Source: Streptococcus sp. 263_SSPC (lineage in GTDB: Bacteria; Bacillota; Bacilli; Lactobacillales; Aerococcaceae). Taken from it: a stretch of 64,000 nucleotides of DNA. The notes beneath the pieces are model-generated. The model saw only the letters and a program-made list of their open reading frames with translations. It searched no databases and was not told the origin of the DNA. Made by a program: the position numbers and the translations under genes. Location of the stretch: the NCBI RefSeq assembly GCF_001071995.1, contig NZ_JVNU01000049.1, positions 26,427-90,426 of the forward strand, written 5' to 3'. Below are positions 1 through 9,592 of the stretch, piece by piece (the stretch's first letter is position 1; each line of letters begins with the position of its first letter).

Positions 1-392
1 TGATCCAACGCTTATTAAAAGAAAATGTAGATACGTACTTAATGCGTTCACATCTACTGAACTCGCTCGAAATGCTTCCTAATAATGTCGGAATTGTTCA
101 CGGTGAAGAAAATACCGTATATCCGACTGTCGTGGCTGCACAAACGGCCGATATGATGTTGTCGATGGAAAATATCGATGCTTCATTTGTTGTTACAAAA
201 CGTAATGACGGTCGTGTTGGAATTAGTGCCCGTAGTTTAGGAAATAAAAACGTACAACGCGTGATGGAAAAAATGGGTGGCGGCGGACATTTATCAAATG
301 CTGCAACTCAGTTATCCGATATCACGATTGAAGAAGCAATCCGCCAATTAATTCAAGTGATTGAAGAAATTGGTAGTGAAATTAACTTATAA
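1..392 (+). CDS. gdpP: GdpP cyclic-di-AMP phosphodiesterase, C-terminal part (5' end outside window)
   Basis: The reading frame is open from the left edge (frame 3) to the TAA at 390-392, so this is the tail of a longer gene. The translated tail carries the glycine-rich GGGGHLSNAA motif of a DHHA1 domain, the substrate-binding half of DHH/DHHA1 phosphodiesterases. GdpP is a membrane-anchored enzyme that hydrolyses the second messenger c-di-AMP; its membrane, PAS and GGDEF-like parts would lie upstream of the window. The position 15 bp before rplI and ahead of dnaB is the usual Firmicutes order (yybT-rplI-dnaB). The family call rests on the DHHA1 motif plus this synteny. Confidence 0.88.
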   Translation, partial: IQRLLKENVDTYLMRSHLLNSLEMLPNNVGIVHGEENTVYPTVVAAQTADMMLSMENIDASFVVTKRNDGRVGISARSLGNKNVQRVMEKMGGGGHLSNAATQLSDITIEEAIRQLIQVIEEIGSEINL

Positions 393-407
393 TTAGGAGG
401 AAGAAAC

Positions 408-860
408 ATGAAAGTAATTTTCTTGAAAGATGTAAAAGGTAAAGGAAAAAAAGGTGACGTTAAAAACGTTGCAGATGGATACGCACAAAACTTCCTAATC
501 AAAAATGGTTTAGCCAAAGAAGCAAATGCCGCAAACTTAGCGACTTTATCAGGTCAAAAGAAAGCGGAAGAAAAACATAATGCTGAATTATTAGCAAAAG
601 CCGAAGAAATTAAAGAGTTCTTAGAACGTGAAGATACAGTCGTAACGATTAAAGCAAAAGCAGGGGAAGATGGCCGTCTATTCGGAGCTATACCAGCGAA
701 ACAAATCGCTGAAGAATTCAACAAGAAATTCAATGTTGAATTAGATCGTCGTAAATTCGAATTAGCAGCACCAATTCGTGCGTTAGGATACACTCGAGTT
801 CCTGTTAAATTACACCATGATGTATCAGCGATTATGACTGTGAATATCGTTGCTCAATAA
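408..860 (+). CDS. rplI: 50S ribosomal protein L9
   Basis: A 150-residue protein, the normal L9 length. The N-terminal rRNA-binding domain is recognisable from [20 protein letters not shown] at about residues 7-26, followed by the NFLIKNGLA segment. The central part is the charged helix that joins the two globular domains of L9. The C-terminal domain has the expected [14 protein letters not shown] stretch. An AGGAGG ribosome binding site at 395-400 fixes the start. It follows gdpP closely and is probably co-transcribed with it. Confidence 0.97.
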   Translation: MKVIFLKDVKGKGKKGDVKNVADGYAQNFLIKNGLAKEANAANLATLSGQKKAEEKHNAELLAKAEEIKEFLEREDTVVTIKAKAGEDGRLFGAIPAKQIAEEFNKKFNVELDRRKFELAAPIRALGYTRVPVKLHHDVSAIMTVNIVAQ

Positions 861-871
861 TAAGAATTACT

Positions 872-898
872 AAGGATTTTCCCGTTGTGGAGAATCCT
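872..898 (+). terminator. Weak terminator-like hairpin after rplI
   Basis: AGGATT and AATCCT arms enclose about 14 bases shortly after the rplI stop and are followed by a short T-rich run. The hairpin is weak. The rest of the gap to dnaB holds TGATACAAT extended -10-like sequences near 921 and 1004 that could start dnaB transcription. Confidence 0.4.
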
Positions 899-1057
899 AT
901 TTCTTTTGAACATAAACATGTGATACAATTCACAAAGTCGCAAACAAACATTCCAGTTTCCATGCTAGAAAAGACTCAATCTTCTGTTTTATTACAGCGT
1001 TTTATGATACAATGAAACTGTATTTTTATGGTTATTTTTAGTAGAAAGGGTGTTTGA

Positions 1058-2443
1058 ATGGAAGAACTATATCCAAATTTAGTTCCACCACAAAATATTG
1101 AGGCAGAAGAAGCCGTTCTTGGGTCTATTCTTCTTGCAAGTGACTCGATTATTTCGGTTATGGAATTTTTGACACCGGAAGATTTTTATCGTGTTTCTCA
1201 TCAATTAATTTTTGCGGCAATGATTGAATTAAATCAAAAAAATATCGATATTGACGCAATCACCGTTTCAGAGATTTTAAGACAAAAGAATCAAATGGAG
1301 AATATTGGTGGAGAAGTAACGTTAATCGAACTTCTTGATAAAGTGCCAACAGCAGCCAACGTAGAGTACTATACACAAATCGTTTTAGAAAAATCTACGC
1401 GCCGTAAATTAATTAAAACTTCGACAAATATTGTAAAAAATGCTTACCAAGAGGATGAACCGATTGCTAACGTCTTGGATAATGCTGAGAAGGATATTCT
1501 TTCAGTATCGGAAGGACGTAATAAGGCTGGCTTCATTCCAATTAGCTCAGTTCTTCGTACCGCTTATGAAAGCTTAGAAGAGCGTGCAAAAAACAATGGT
1601 GAAGTTACAGGGATAGCGACAGGATATATCGGTTTAGACAGAATGACGTCAGGGCTACATGCGGATGAGTTAATCATCTTAGCGGCTCGTCCATCTGTTG
1701 GTAAAACGGCCTTTGTATTGAATATTGCAAAGAACGTTGCCGTGAACCTGAACGAAACGGTAGCCATCTTCAGTCTTGAAATGGGTGCTGAGTCCCTAGT
1801 AGAGCGTATTATCTGCTCTCATGCCAGCATTAACGCAGGGCATTTGAAGACAGGTAAGTTAACGCCTGAAGAATATACACAATATTTCGTTGCGACCGGA
1901 GCATTATCTGAAGCACCAATTTTTATTGATGATACTCCAGGGATTCGTGTTGCTGAGATCCGTGCAAAATGTCGTCGCTTAAAACAAGAGCGTAATAATC
2001 TTGGATTAATCGTCATCGACTACTTGCAGTTGATTGAAGGAAACGGAAAAGAGAGTCGTCAACAAGAGGTTTCTGAAATCTCTCGTAACTTAAAGAAATT
2101 AGCGAAGGAATTAAAAGTTCCCGTTATCGCACTTTCGCAATTATCGCGTGGTGTGGAACAACGTCAAGATAAACGACCAATCATGTCAGATATTCGTGAA
2201 TCTGGATCTATCGAGCAGGATGCCGATATCGTAGCATTCTTATATCGTGATGATTACTATCGTCAAGAGCCAGATGAGAATGGACATGTGCCAGAAGTGG
2301 AACCAAATAGTACCATTGAAGTCATTATCGAGAAAAACCGTAGCGGTCCTCGTGGAACGGTTGAATTGAACTTCATGAAAGAATTTAATAAATTTACAAA
2401 TCTTGTGCCGGATGGAGTCGAGCAAAACGCTCCAATGGCCTAA
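1058..2443 (+). CDS. dnaB: Replicative DNA helicase DnaB
   Basis: A 461-residue protein of standard length for the replicative helicase (called DnaC in Bacillus). It has the N-terminal DnaG-interacting domain starting with PPQNIEAEEAVLGSILL, then a RecA-like ATPase domain with Walker A ARPSVGKTAF at about residues 209-218, a FSLEMGAESLVERI segment and Walker B LIVIDYLQLI. The arginine-rich DIRESGSIEQDAD motif is present near residue 385. The AAAGGGTG ribosome binding site sits just upstream of the ATG. It unwinds DNA ahead of the replisome as a hexamer. Confidence 0.97.
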   Translation: MEELYPNLVPPQNIEAEEAVLGSILLASDSIISVMEFLTPEDFYRVSHQLIFAAMIELNQKNIDIDAITVSEILRQKNQMENIGGEVTLIELLDKVPTAANVEYYTQIVLEKSTRRKLIKTSTNIVKNAYQEDEPIANVLDNAEKDILSVSEGRNKAGFIPISSVLRTAYESLEERAKNNGEVTGIATGYIGLDRMTSGLHADELIILAARPSVGKTAFVLNIAKNVAVNLNETVAIFSLEMGAESLVERIICSHASINAGHLKTGKLTPEEYTQYFVATGALSEAPIFIDDTPGIRVAEIRAKCRRLKQERNNLGLIVIDYLQLIEGNGKESRQQEVSEISRNLKKLAKELKVPVIALSQLSRGVEQRQDKRPIMSDIRESGSIEQDADIVAFLYRDDYYRQEPDENGHVPEVEPNSTIEVIIEKNRSGPRGTVELNFMKEFNKFTNLVPDGVEQNAPMA

Positions 2444-2486
2444 TCACAGACATTTAAATGAATAATACAAAGAAGAGGTGCGTCAA

Positions 2487-3776
2487 ATGTCATCAGTAGT
2501 AGTAGTAGGAACACAATGGGGAGACGAAGGTAAAGGAAAAATTACAGACTTCCTTAGTGAAAACGCAGAAGTCATTGCCCGCTATCAAGGGGGAGACAAT
2601 GCAGGACATACGATTCAATTCAATGGAGTGACTTATAAACTTCACTTAATTCCATCAGGGATTTTTTCACCAGAAAAAATCAGCGTGATCGGGAATGGGG
2701 TTGTATTGAATCCAAAATCTCTAATCACAGAACTTGCGTATTTACACGAAAGAAATGTGACTACTGATAACTTACGTATTTCAGACCGTGCGCATGTCAT
2801 CTTGCCATACCACATTCGTTTAGACCAATTACAAGAAGAAGCTAAAGGCGACAACAAAATTGGAACAACGAATAAAGGGATTGGACCTTGCTACATGGAT
2901 AAAGCAGCGCGTGTTGGGATTCGTGTGGCAGATTTACTAGACCGTGAAGTATTTGCGGAACGTCTAAGAATCAACTTAGCTGAAAAGAATCGTCTCTTTA
3001 CTAAGATGTACGATGCAGAACCAATCGAGTTTGATGACATTTTCGAAGAGTACTACGAATATGGTCAACAAATGAAGAAATACGTTTGCGACACTTCTGT
3101 GATTTTAAATGACGCACTAGACAATGGCAAACGCGTATTATTCGAAGGTGCCCAAGGTGTTATGTTGGATATCGACCAAGGAACATATCCATTCGTAACT
3201 TCTTCTAACCCAGTTGCTGGTGGGGTTACTATCGGTAGCGGTGTTGGACCTTCAAAAATTGATAAAGTCGTTGGGGTATGTAAAGCGTACACTTCTCGTG
3301 TAGGGGATGGACCTTTCCCAACAGAATTATTCGATGAAATCGGCTCACGTATTCGTGAAGTCGGACGTGAATACGGTACAACAACTGGACGTCCAAGACG
3401 TGTTGGTTGGTTCGATAGCGTTGTAATGCGCCACTCTAAACGTGTATCAGGTATTACAAACTTAAGCTTAAACAGTATTGACGTATTAACTGGTTTAGAA
3501 ACAGTGAAAATCTGTGTGGCTTACCGTAAACCAAATGGAGAAGAAATTTCTCACTACCCAGCAAGCCTAGTAGAACTAGCACAATGCGAACCTGTGTATG
3601 AAGAATTACCAGGTTGGAACGAAGACATTACAGGATGCCGTTCACTTGAAGAGCTTCCTGAAAATACACGTAACTATGTTCGCCGTATTTCAGAATTAGT
3701 CGGCGTACGTATTTCTACATTCAGCGTAGGACCAGATAGAGAACAAACCAACATTTTAGAAAGTGTTTGGGCATAA
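2487..3776 (+). CDS. purA: Adenylosuccinate synthetase
   Basis: Catalyses the GTP-dependent condensation of IMP and aspartate, the first committed step to AMP. The protein has the [10 protein letters not shown] phosphate-binding loop near residues 12-21, the GGDNAGHT motif, and the [13 protein letters not shown] segment typical of PurA. An upstream in-frame GTG at 2478 overlaps the AGAAGAGG ribosome binding site (2471-2478), so the ATG at 2487 is chosen, giving 429 residues. It lies 43 bp after dnaB and 29 bp before walR, as in other Lactobacillales. Confidence 0.96.
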   Translation: MSSVVVVGTQWGDEGKGKITDFLSENAEVIARYQGGDNAGHTIQFNGVTYKLHLIPSGIFSPEKISVIGNGVVLNPKSLITELAYLHERNVTTDNLRISDRAHVILPYHIRLDQLQEEAKGDNKIGTTNKGIGPCYMDKAARVGIRVADLLDREVFAERLRINLAEKNRLFTKMYDAEPIEFDDIFEEYYEYGQQMKKYVCDTSVILNDALDNGKRVLFEGAQGVMLDIDQGTYPFVTSSNPVAGGVTIGSGVGPSKIDKVVGVCKAYTSRVGDGPFPTELFDEIGSRIREVGREYGTTTGRPRRVGWFDSVVMRHSKRVSGITNLSLNSIDVLTGLETVKICVAYRKPNGEEISHYPASLVELAQCEPVYEELPGWNEDITGCRSLEELPENTRNYVRRISELVGVRISTFSVGPDREQTNILESVWA

Positions 3777-3805
3777 AAAAAGTAATAGAGTAAAGGAGGA
3801 TTTAT

Positions 3806-4522
3806 ATGAAAAAAATCCTAGTTGTAGATGATGAGAAGCCAATCTCAGACATCGTCAAGTTTAGTCTTACAAAAGAGGGCTTTGAAGTAATAACAGCCTT
3901 TGACGGTGAAGAGGGTCTGGTGGCTTTCAATGAAAAAAATCCAGATTTAGTTATTTTAGACTTAATGTTACCGAAAATTGATGGCTTAGAAGTGTGCCGT
4001 GAAATCCGTAAAACAAGCAATGTCCCAATTATCATGGTGACAGCAAAAGACTCTGAAATCGATAAAGTTTTAGGGTTAGAACTTGGAGCCGATGACTATG
4101 TGACAAAACCTTTCTCAAACCGTGAGTTAATCGCGCGTGTGAAAGCAAACTTACGTCGTCAACAATTAGCTCCAGCAGAAGCCGAAGAAGAAAAAACAGC
4201 TAACGAAATCGTATTAGGCTCACTCATTATCCATGAAGATGCTTATGTGGTTTCAAAACGTGGCGAAGAAATCGAATTAACGCACCGTGAGTTTGAATTA
4301 CTTCATTACTTAGCAAAACATATCGGACAAGTCATCACACGTGAGCACCTATTGCAAACGGTATGGGGATATGATTACTTCGGAGATGTGCGTACAGTGG
4401 ACGTTACGGTACGTCGCTTACGTGAAAAAATCGAAGATACACCGAGTCACCCAACATGGATTATGACTCGTCGTGGGGTAGGTTACTACATTAAGACCCC
4501 AGATCAAGAAAAAGAAGCTTAA
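3806..4522 (+). CDS. walR: Response regulator WalR (YycF)
   Basis: A 238-residue OmpR/PhoB-family regulator. The receiver domain begins KKILVVDDE, has the phospho-acceptor aspartate at residue 52 in VILDLMLP, and the conserved lysine in YVTKPFSN. The C-terminal winged helix covers about residues 135-230, with [20 protein letters not shown] as the recognition and wing region. WalR controls autolysin and cell-wall remodelling genes and is essential in most relatives. A GGAGG ribosome binding site lies nine bases upstream. Position after purA and before walK supports the name. Confidence 0.96.
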   Translation: MKKILVVDDEKPISDIVKFSLTKEGFEVITAFDGEEGLVAFNEKNPDLVILDLMLPKIDGLEVCREIRKTSNVPIIMVTAKDSEIDKVLGLELGADDYVTKPFSNRELIARVKANLRRQQLAPAEAEEEKTANEIVLGSLIIHEDAYVVSKRGEEIELTHREFELLHYLAKHIGQVITREHLLQTVWGYDYFGDVRTVDVTVRRLREKIEDTPSHPTWIMTRRGVGYYIKTPDQEKEA

Positions 4523-4531
4523 GATTGAAAT

Positions 4532-4580
4532 GCGCTTTTCCTTGCCACCTGATCTACCGGCAAGAAAAGCGTATTTTTCT
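4532..4580 (+). terminator. Terminator-like hairpin between walR and walK
   Basis: GCGCTTTTCCTTGCC pairs, with one mismatch, with GGCAAGAAAAGCGT across a short loop, and the 3' arm is followed by ATTTTTCT. This is the form of an intrinsic terminator lying inside the wal operon. It could lower walK expression relative to walR. Confidence 0.6.
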
Positions 4581-4604
4581 AAAAAGTAGAGGGGAAAATG
4601 ACTC

Positions 4605-6461
4605 ATGAAGAAAATGAAACGATTCTTTCGTTCCATTCAATTTAAGATTCCGATGCTGTTCATCTTGCTCTTAGTCATCTCGCTGCAACTCATTGTCGCG
4701 AACTTCTTAACGCAACTAGAGTCGCAAATGATTTCCAACTTCCAAGAACAAATCCAACTGCAAGTAGGGTTCTTGAAGAATAACGTGCAGCCGATTTTGG
4801 CAAAAGATGCGACCGATGAAGCGAAGATGTCTGAAATTTCGCAATTACTACAAGATTATCCAACAGGGAATAGTATTGTCGAAATTCGCATCATGGACAT
4901 GCAAGGATATATTTTGGGAACAACCAACCAAACGCAACAATCTGTTGTAGGAACGCGTTCAACAGAAGCGGACGTTCAACAAGTCGTTGTGTCGAATACC
5001 GTGCAAAGCTATAACTTCACGGAAGGCGAAACGCGTTATTGGAAATACGTTTCACCGATTGACCCAGTGAGTACTGCTTCAGGAAATCCGGTTGGGATTA
5101 TTTCGGTAACATCGAATATTGAATCGCGTTATACGCAAGTCAAAGATATCGGGGTTATCTTTATTAGTTCTTCTATCTTTGTCATTATTTTGGCGATTGT
5201 GATTACCGTGATGATTTCACAAGGGATTACGCGTCCAATCGCAGAGATGAAGCAACAAACTGAGCAGATCGCTGAAGGAAACTATACGGGTGAAGTGATG
5301 ATTTACGGGGATGACGAGCTTGGTCAATTAGGGCAAGCCATTAACGACCTCTCTGTGAAGATTAAAGAAGCACAAGAAGGAACCGAAGCGGAGCGGCAAA
5401 GGTTGGATAGTGTCCTACGTCATATGAGTGACGGGGTAATTGCGACCGACCGTCGTGGACGTATTGTGATTATCAATGCGGCTGCGTTAGATATTCTAAA
5501 CTTACGTAGCGAACGAATTGTCGGGACACCACTATTAGATGTATTAAGACTCGACCGTACTGTTACGTTTAGGGATTTACTTGAGTCTCAAGAAGAACGT
5601 ATGATTACGTTTGAAGAAGATGGCGAAGATACCATCGTGCAATGTGAGTTCTCAGTCATCCAGCGTGAATCTGGATTTATTAGCGGTCTTGTCTGCGTAT
5701 TAACAGACGTTACTGAACAAGAGAAAATCGACCGCGAACGTCGTAATTTCGTATCGAACGTTTCCCACGAATTACGTACCCCACTAACAAGTATTAAGAG
5801 TTATACAGAAGCGTTAGTGGATGGGGCATGGGAAAATAAAGAAATTGCGCCAGAATTCTTACATGTTATCGAAACTGAAACGGACCGTATGATGCGTATG
5901 ATCACGGACTTACTCAACTTATCGCGTATGGACCAAAACCGTCTCGAGCTCGATAAGGAATTCGTGAATATGAATGAGTTGGTAAAACATATTGCCAACC
6001 GTTTCGATATGGTGCTTTCGAGTGACCAATATCGTGAAAAGAATTATCGTATTTTAACGGATATCACACAACGAGATTTATGGGTAGAAATTGACCAAGA
6101 TAAAATTACCCAAGTGCTGGATAATATTATCAATAATGCGATTAAATATTCTCCAGACGGGGGTCGTATTATCATTCGTCTGATGGAAACTCATACCGAT
6201 TTAATCGTGAGTGTAAGCGACGAAGGGTTGGGGATTCCACGTAAGGATATTCCACACTTATTCGACCGTTTCTACCGTGTGGATAAGGCTCGTTCCAGAG
6301 CAATGGGTGGTAGTGGTCTTGGACTGGCTATCGCGAAAGAAGTCGTTCAATTACACGGTGGAAAAATTTGGGTGAACAGTATTGAAAACAAAGGATCAAC
6401 CTTCTTTGTTTCTCTACCATATGTTCCATTTGAAGAGGACGGTGAATGGGATGAATTTTAA
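4605..6461 (+). CDS. walK: Sensor histidine kinase WalK (YycG)
   Basis: A 618-residue membrane kinase partner of WalR. The first membrane helix is at about residues 13-32, then an extracellular sensor domain, a second helix at about 182-204, a HAMP segment beginning ITRPIAEM, a PAS domain (about 265-370), and the HisKA motif VSHELRTPLTS with the phospho-acceptor histidine at residue 388. The ATPase domain has the N box IINNAIKYSPDGG, G1 SDEGLGIP and G2 GGSGLGLAIAKE. This is the full WalK architecture. The last 11 bases overlap walH. Confidence 0.95.
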   Translation: MKKMKRFFRSIQFKIPMLFILLLVISLQLIVANFLTQLESQMISNFQEQIQLQVGFLKNNVQPILAKDATDEAKMSEISQLLQDYPTGNSIVEIRIMDMQGYILGTTNQTQQSVVGTRSTEADVQQVVVSNTVQSYNFTEGETRYWKYVSPIDPVSTASGNPVGIISVTSNIESRYTQVKDIGVIFISSSIFVIILAIVITVMISQGITRPIAEMKQQTEQIAEGNYTGEVMIYGDDELGQLGQAINDLSVKIKEAQEGTEAERQRLDSVLRHMSDGVIATDRRGRIVIINAAALDILNLRSERIVGTPLLDVLRLDRTVTFRDLLESQEERMITFEEDGEDTIVQCEFSVIQRESGFISGLVCVLTDVTEQEKIDRERRNFVSNVSHELRTPLTSIKSYTEALVDGAWENKEIAPEFLHVIETETDRMMRMITDLLNLSRMDQNRLELDKEFVNMNELVKHIANRFDMVLSSDQYREKNYRILTDITQRDLWVEIDQDKITQVLDNIINNAIKYSPDGGRIIIRLMETHTDLIVSVSDEGLGIPRKDIPHLFDRFYRVDKARSRAMGGSGLGLAIAKEVVQLHGGKIWVNSIENKGSTFFVSLPYVPFEEDGEWDEF

Positions 6462-7809
6462 ACGTTATCGAGCAATGCTAACGGCGCTCTTTGTATTAAT
6501 GGCCATTAGCTTTGTGTTTACGTATCTCATCGTAGTACGTCCGGTTGATTTCTTTACGAATCAAAAGAAAAATAACAACAATGTAGCCACACAACAAGAT
6601 ACAGGTGTAAAAGTTCGTGCAACCTATTCGATGGAGGATGTCTTTAGACCCACTCGTTTAGTATTAACGAATAAAAACAAATACGAAATGACAAGTAGCG
6701 CTTCAATTATGAAAGAAGTGAACAGTCATTTAAATAAACGATTTACGAATTTAACGCGTCTGGAAACGATGGATGAGACTACTTATGAAAATCTCGTTCT
6801 TCGAGAAGCGGGCATTGAAATTCTATTTGATGGATTACATTCGTTTGGCATTGTGAGTCGCTACTTCGATGCAAATAATGAGGACCTAAGTAATGAGCGT
6901 TTCTCACGAATTGTGATTCGTACCGACGATCCTCATACAGCATACTTCGTTAACGATGAGAATAAGCAACTCTTCAGTGCAAAAATTGATGAGAGTCTAA
7001 AAACAGAACTTGAAGCATTATATGCGGATAGTGACTTCTATGAAGTCGAATCGTATCGTGGAAAGACAAAACAATTCTTTGTCGAACAAGATAACTTGAA
7101 GGTGGAACAATCGGCCTACTTAATCGAACAAATTCCGATGAGTTTCTACATTACTCAATTGTTTAGTAACCAATCAGAAATTCGTACACGTGGAGACGGA
7201 AAGACGGTTGTGTACAATGATAACTTGTCGCAATTGAAATTGGACCGTACAACGAATGTGGTAACCTTCTTCGAAAACCGTTCAGGAGAAGAAACGCTAA
7301 TGTATACGAATAACTTAACGCAAACTTTCAATCAGATGAAACGTCTTGGTGGTTGGCAATTAGGTGTGAGTCTATTCTCAGTGGATTTAAACAATAATAT
7401 TGTCGATTTTGTCCGTTATGTCGATTCGTATCCTATCTTATCGAGCGGAAAAGAAGGATTTACGCAAATTAAAGCCAACACGAATGGCATCGAAAAAATG
7501 AGAACCTCATCGCTAATCGCACAAACACCTTTACCAACGAAAAGTAAGAAGGTAACGGTTGTTGGTGGGAAGACGATCGTCACTGAAATGTTGAACGAAG
7601 GCTTCGTCATGAATGAGATTGAAGATATTCGAATCGGCTATTCATGGACGATTAGTAGCGAAAGTGTGCAAATCGTTGAATTTACGCCAACGTGGTACAT
7701 TAAAAAGAATGGAACCTGGAAGACGCTTGCTGAACTAAAAGCAGAGAAGCATCAGACAGAATCAGTCAATGGACCGCAAACAACGGGAGGTGACGCAGAT
7801 GGATTTTAA
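6451..7809 (+). CDS. yycH: WalK regulator YycH (WalH)
   Basis: About 452 residues from an ATG at 6451 inside the end of walK. A longer in-frame start at 6382 lies deep in walK without a ribosome binding site and is not favoured. The N-terminus MNFKRYRAML is followed by one membrane helix at about residues 8-30, then a large extracytoplasmic domain with the two-lobed YycH pattern. YycH and YycI form a membrane complex with WalK and tune its activity. The gene overlaps walK at the 5' end and yycI at the 3' end, showing tight translational coupling. Confidence 0.9.
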   Translation: MNFKRYRAMLTALFVLMAISFVFTYLIVVRPVDFFTNQKKNNNNVATQQDTGVKVRATYSMEDVFRPTRLVLTNKNKYEMTSSASIMKEVNSHLNKRFTNLTRLETMDETTYENLVLREAGIEILFDGLHSFGIVSRYFDANNEDLSNERFSRIVIRTDDPHTAYFVNDENKQLFSAKIDESLKTELEALYADSDFYEVESYRGKTKQFFVEQDNLKVEQSAYLIEQIPMSFYITQLFSNQSEIRTRGDGKTVVYNDNLSQLKLDRTTNVVTFFENRSGEETLMYTNNLTQTFNQMKRLGGWQLGVSLFSVDLNNNIVDFVRYVDSYPILSSGKEGFTQIKANTNGIEKMRTSSLIAQTPLPTKSKKVTVVGGKTIVTEMLNEGFVMNEIEDIRIGYSWTISSESVQIVEFTPTWYIKKNGTWKTLAELKAEKHQTESVNGPQTTGGDADGF

Positions 7810-8668
7810 GAGAAGTGCAGTCGTCCTCATCGTCTGCTTCTTTATCCTCGATTTATTCCTATTCGGATTAGTATGGCAAAAACGATCTGATGTGAAAAAT
7901 CCGTTGAATACAAGTATTAACGTCATCGACCAAATGAAGCAAGATGGAATTACATTACCAACGCTGAATGCGACAGTAGAATCTGTCCCAATTATTCAAG
8001 TGACACCGCAATCTACAGATGGCAAATTGTCTAGTTTACCAAATCAAGTTGTAACGTTAGATAAAAATATAATTAATGGCCAATTTGTGACGCCAATTCA
8101 ATTAGACTTAAGCGGATCTGTATCTGCGGATAGTTTTGCGGATTTAACCAAAATAGTCGAAAATAATCAAGTAGCTTTCGGAAATCAATACACGTGGTCG
8201 TCCTATAATCCGACAACCCGTAAAGTAGTCTATACGCAAAAAGCCGACAAGCTAACGATTATGGATGGTTCGAGCCAGATTATTTTCACGATTAATGCTA
8301 ATGACCAAGTCGTGAGCTACGAACAGACTTATGCTGGAAGCGTGCAAGTACTTGGGAAAGAACGTGAATTGATTACGGCTCAAAAAGCGGTTGAGATTCT
8401 CTACTTAGCAGGACGAATTTCATCGAAGGCAACTGTTCAATCGGTGAAATTATCTTATTATCAATCGCTAGTGCTGAAAGATTTTTCAATTTACTCACCG
8501 GCGTGGTATATTGAAATACGTCAATCGGATGGACAGTTAATCGCCCGTCGTGTGGATGCCATCCATGGAACGGTTCTAGCCAATGAAACGCTAGAAACAA
8601 CAAATACGCAAACACAGCGTACAACAACAAGTAATACAACAACAACGCAAAGTGTACAACAACAATAA
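7799..8668 (+). CDS. yycI: WalK regulator YycI (WalI)
   Basis: A 289-residue single-pass membrane protein. The ATG at 7799 follows GGGAGGTGA at 7785-7793; an in-frame ATG at 7769 has no such signal. Residues 5-25 form the membrane helix and the rest is extracytoplasmic, with the EQTYAGSVQVLG segment typical of YycI. The last 25 residues are almost only Thr, Gln, Asn and Ser (for example TTTSNTTTTQSVQQQ), a low-complexity tail that is not part of the core fold. It overlaps yycH by 11 bases. Confidence 0.9.
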   Translation: MDFKRSAVVLIVCFFILDLFLFGLVWQKRSDVKNPLNTSINVIDQMKQDGITLPTLNATVESVPIIQVTPQSTDGKLSSLPNQVVTLDKNIINGQFVTPIQLDLSGSVSADSFADLTKIVENNQVAFGNQYTWSSYNPTTRKVVYTQKADKLTIMDGSSQIIFTINANDQVVSYEQTYAGSVQVLGKERELITAQKAVEILYLAGRISSKATVQSVKLSYYQSLVLKDFSIYSPAWYIEIRQSDGQLIARRVDAIHGTVLANETLETTNTQTQRTTTSNTTTTQSVQQQ

Positions 8669-8681
8669 GAAGGGATAAAAC

Positions 8682-9485
8682 ATGCAAGAACAAGGTTTGA
8701 AAGTGAGTTTACTCGCGAGTGGTAGCTCGGGAAATGCTACTTACATCGAAACGCCAAAACAAAAAATATTAGTGGACTGTGGACTCACTGGTAAAGCCAT
8801 TACTGCGCAAATGGAGAAGATTGATCGCTCCATTTCAGATGTGGATGCCATTCTCGTTACCCACGAACATTCTGACCACATTAAAGGGATTGGGGTTATC
8901 GCTCGTAAGTACGGGATTCCAATCTATGCCAATGAAAAAACATGGCAAGCCATGGCTGGAAAGATTGGGAAAGTCGCTCTCGAACAACAGGAAATCTTCA
9001 ATACTGGAGACACGCTTACGTTTGGAGACTTAGATGTTATGAGTTTTGCGGTATCGCATGATGCGGCAGCTCCTCAATTTTATAGTTTCCAACGTGAAGG
9101 CAAGCAGTTCGTGATGCTGACAGACACGGGTTATGTGAGCGATAAGTTAAGAGGCTTGTTGAAAAATGCTGATGCGTACCTCATCGAAAGTAATCATGAT
9201 TTAGAGATGCTTCGAATGGGACCATATGCTTGGCATTTGAAACAACGTATCTTAAGCGACAAGGGTCACTTATCGAATGATGATGGCGCGCTTGCGATGT
9301 GTGAAATGATGGGTGACCGCACGAAACGAATTTATCTAGGACACTTAAGTCAAGATAATAATATGAAGGAAATTGCCTATCAAACAGCCGAAAGCATCTT
9401 CCAAACGCATGGCAAAGGCGTTCATCAGGCGTTCGAGCTCTATCATACGGATCCGTATGAACCTACAAAGTTATTTACTGTTTAA
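8682..9485 (+). CDS. walJ: Metallo-beta-lactamase-fold hydrolase WalJ (YycJ)
   Basis: A 267-residue MBL-fold protein with the metal-binding motif THEHSDHIKG near residue 60, SHDAAAP further on, TDTGYVS, and the ESNHD segment typical of the YycJ/VicX family. Family members act as DNA nucleases linked to mismatch repair or replication, and the gene is the usual last member of the wal operon. The start follows AGAAGGGAT at a normal distance and lies 13 bp after yycI. Confidence 0.93.
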   Translation: MQEQGLKVSLLASGSSGNATYIETPKQKILVDCGLTGKAITAQMEKIDRSISDVDAILVTHEHSDHIKGIGVIARKYGIPIYANEKTWQAMAGKIGKVALEQQEIFNTGDTLTFGDLDVMSFAVSHDAAAPQFYSFQREGKQFVMLTDTGYVSDKLRGLLKNADAYLIESNHDLEMLRMGPYAWHLKQRILSDKGHLSNDDGALAMCEMMGDRTKRIYLGHLSQDNNMKEIAYQTAESIFQTHGKGVHQAFELYHTDPYEPTKLFTV

Positions 9486-9592
9486 AAACTTAGCAAGTTT
9501 GAAAGAGTTTTTTAAGTACTCTATAAGCTTTATTTCATATAAATTTCACATGAAAAAATTATTGTATATTTACAAACGAGAGGAGTGAGCAG

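Noticed and set aside
2478..2486. GTG start for purA nine bases upstream
   Set aside because: It overlaps the ribosome binding site, and the ATG at 2487 gives the normal PurA N-terminus.
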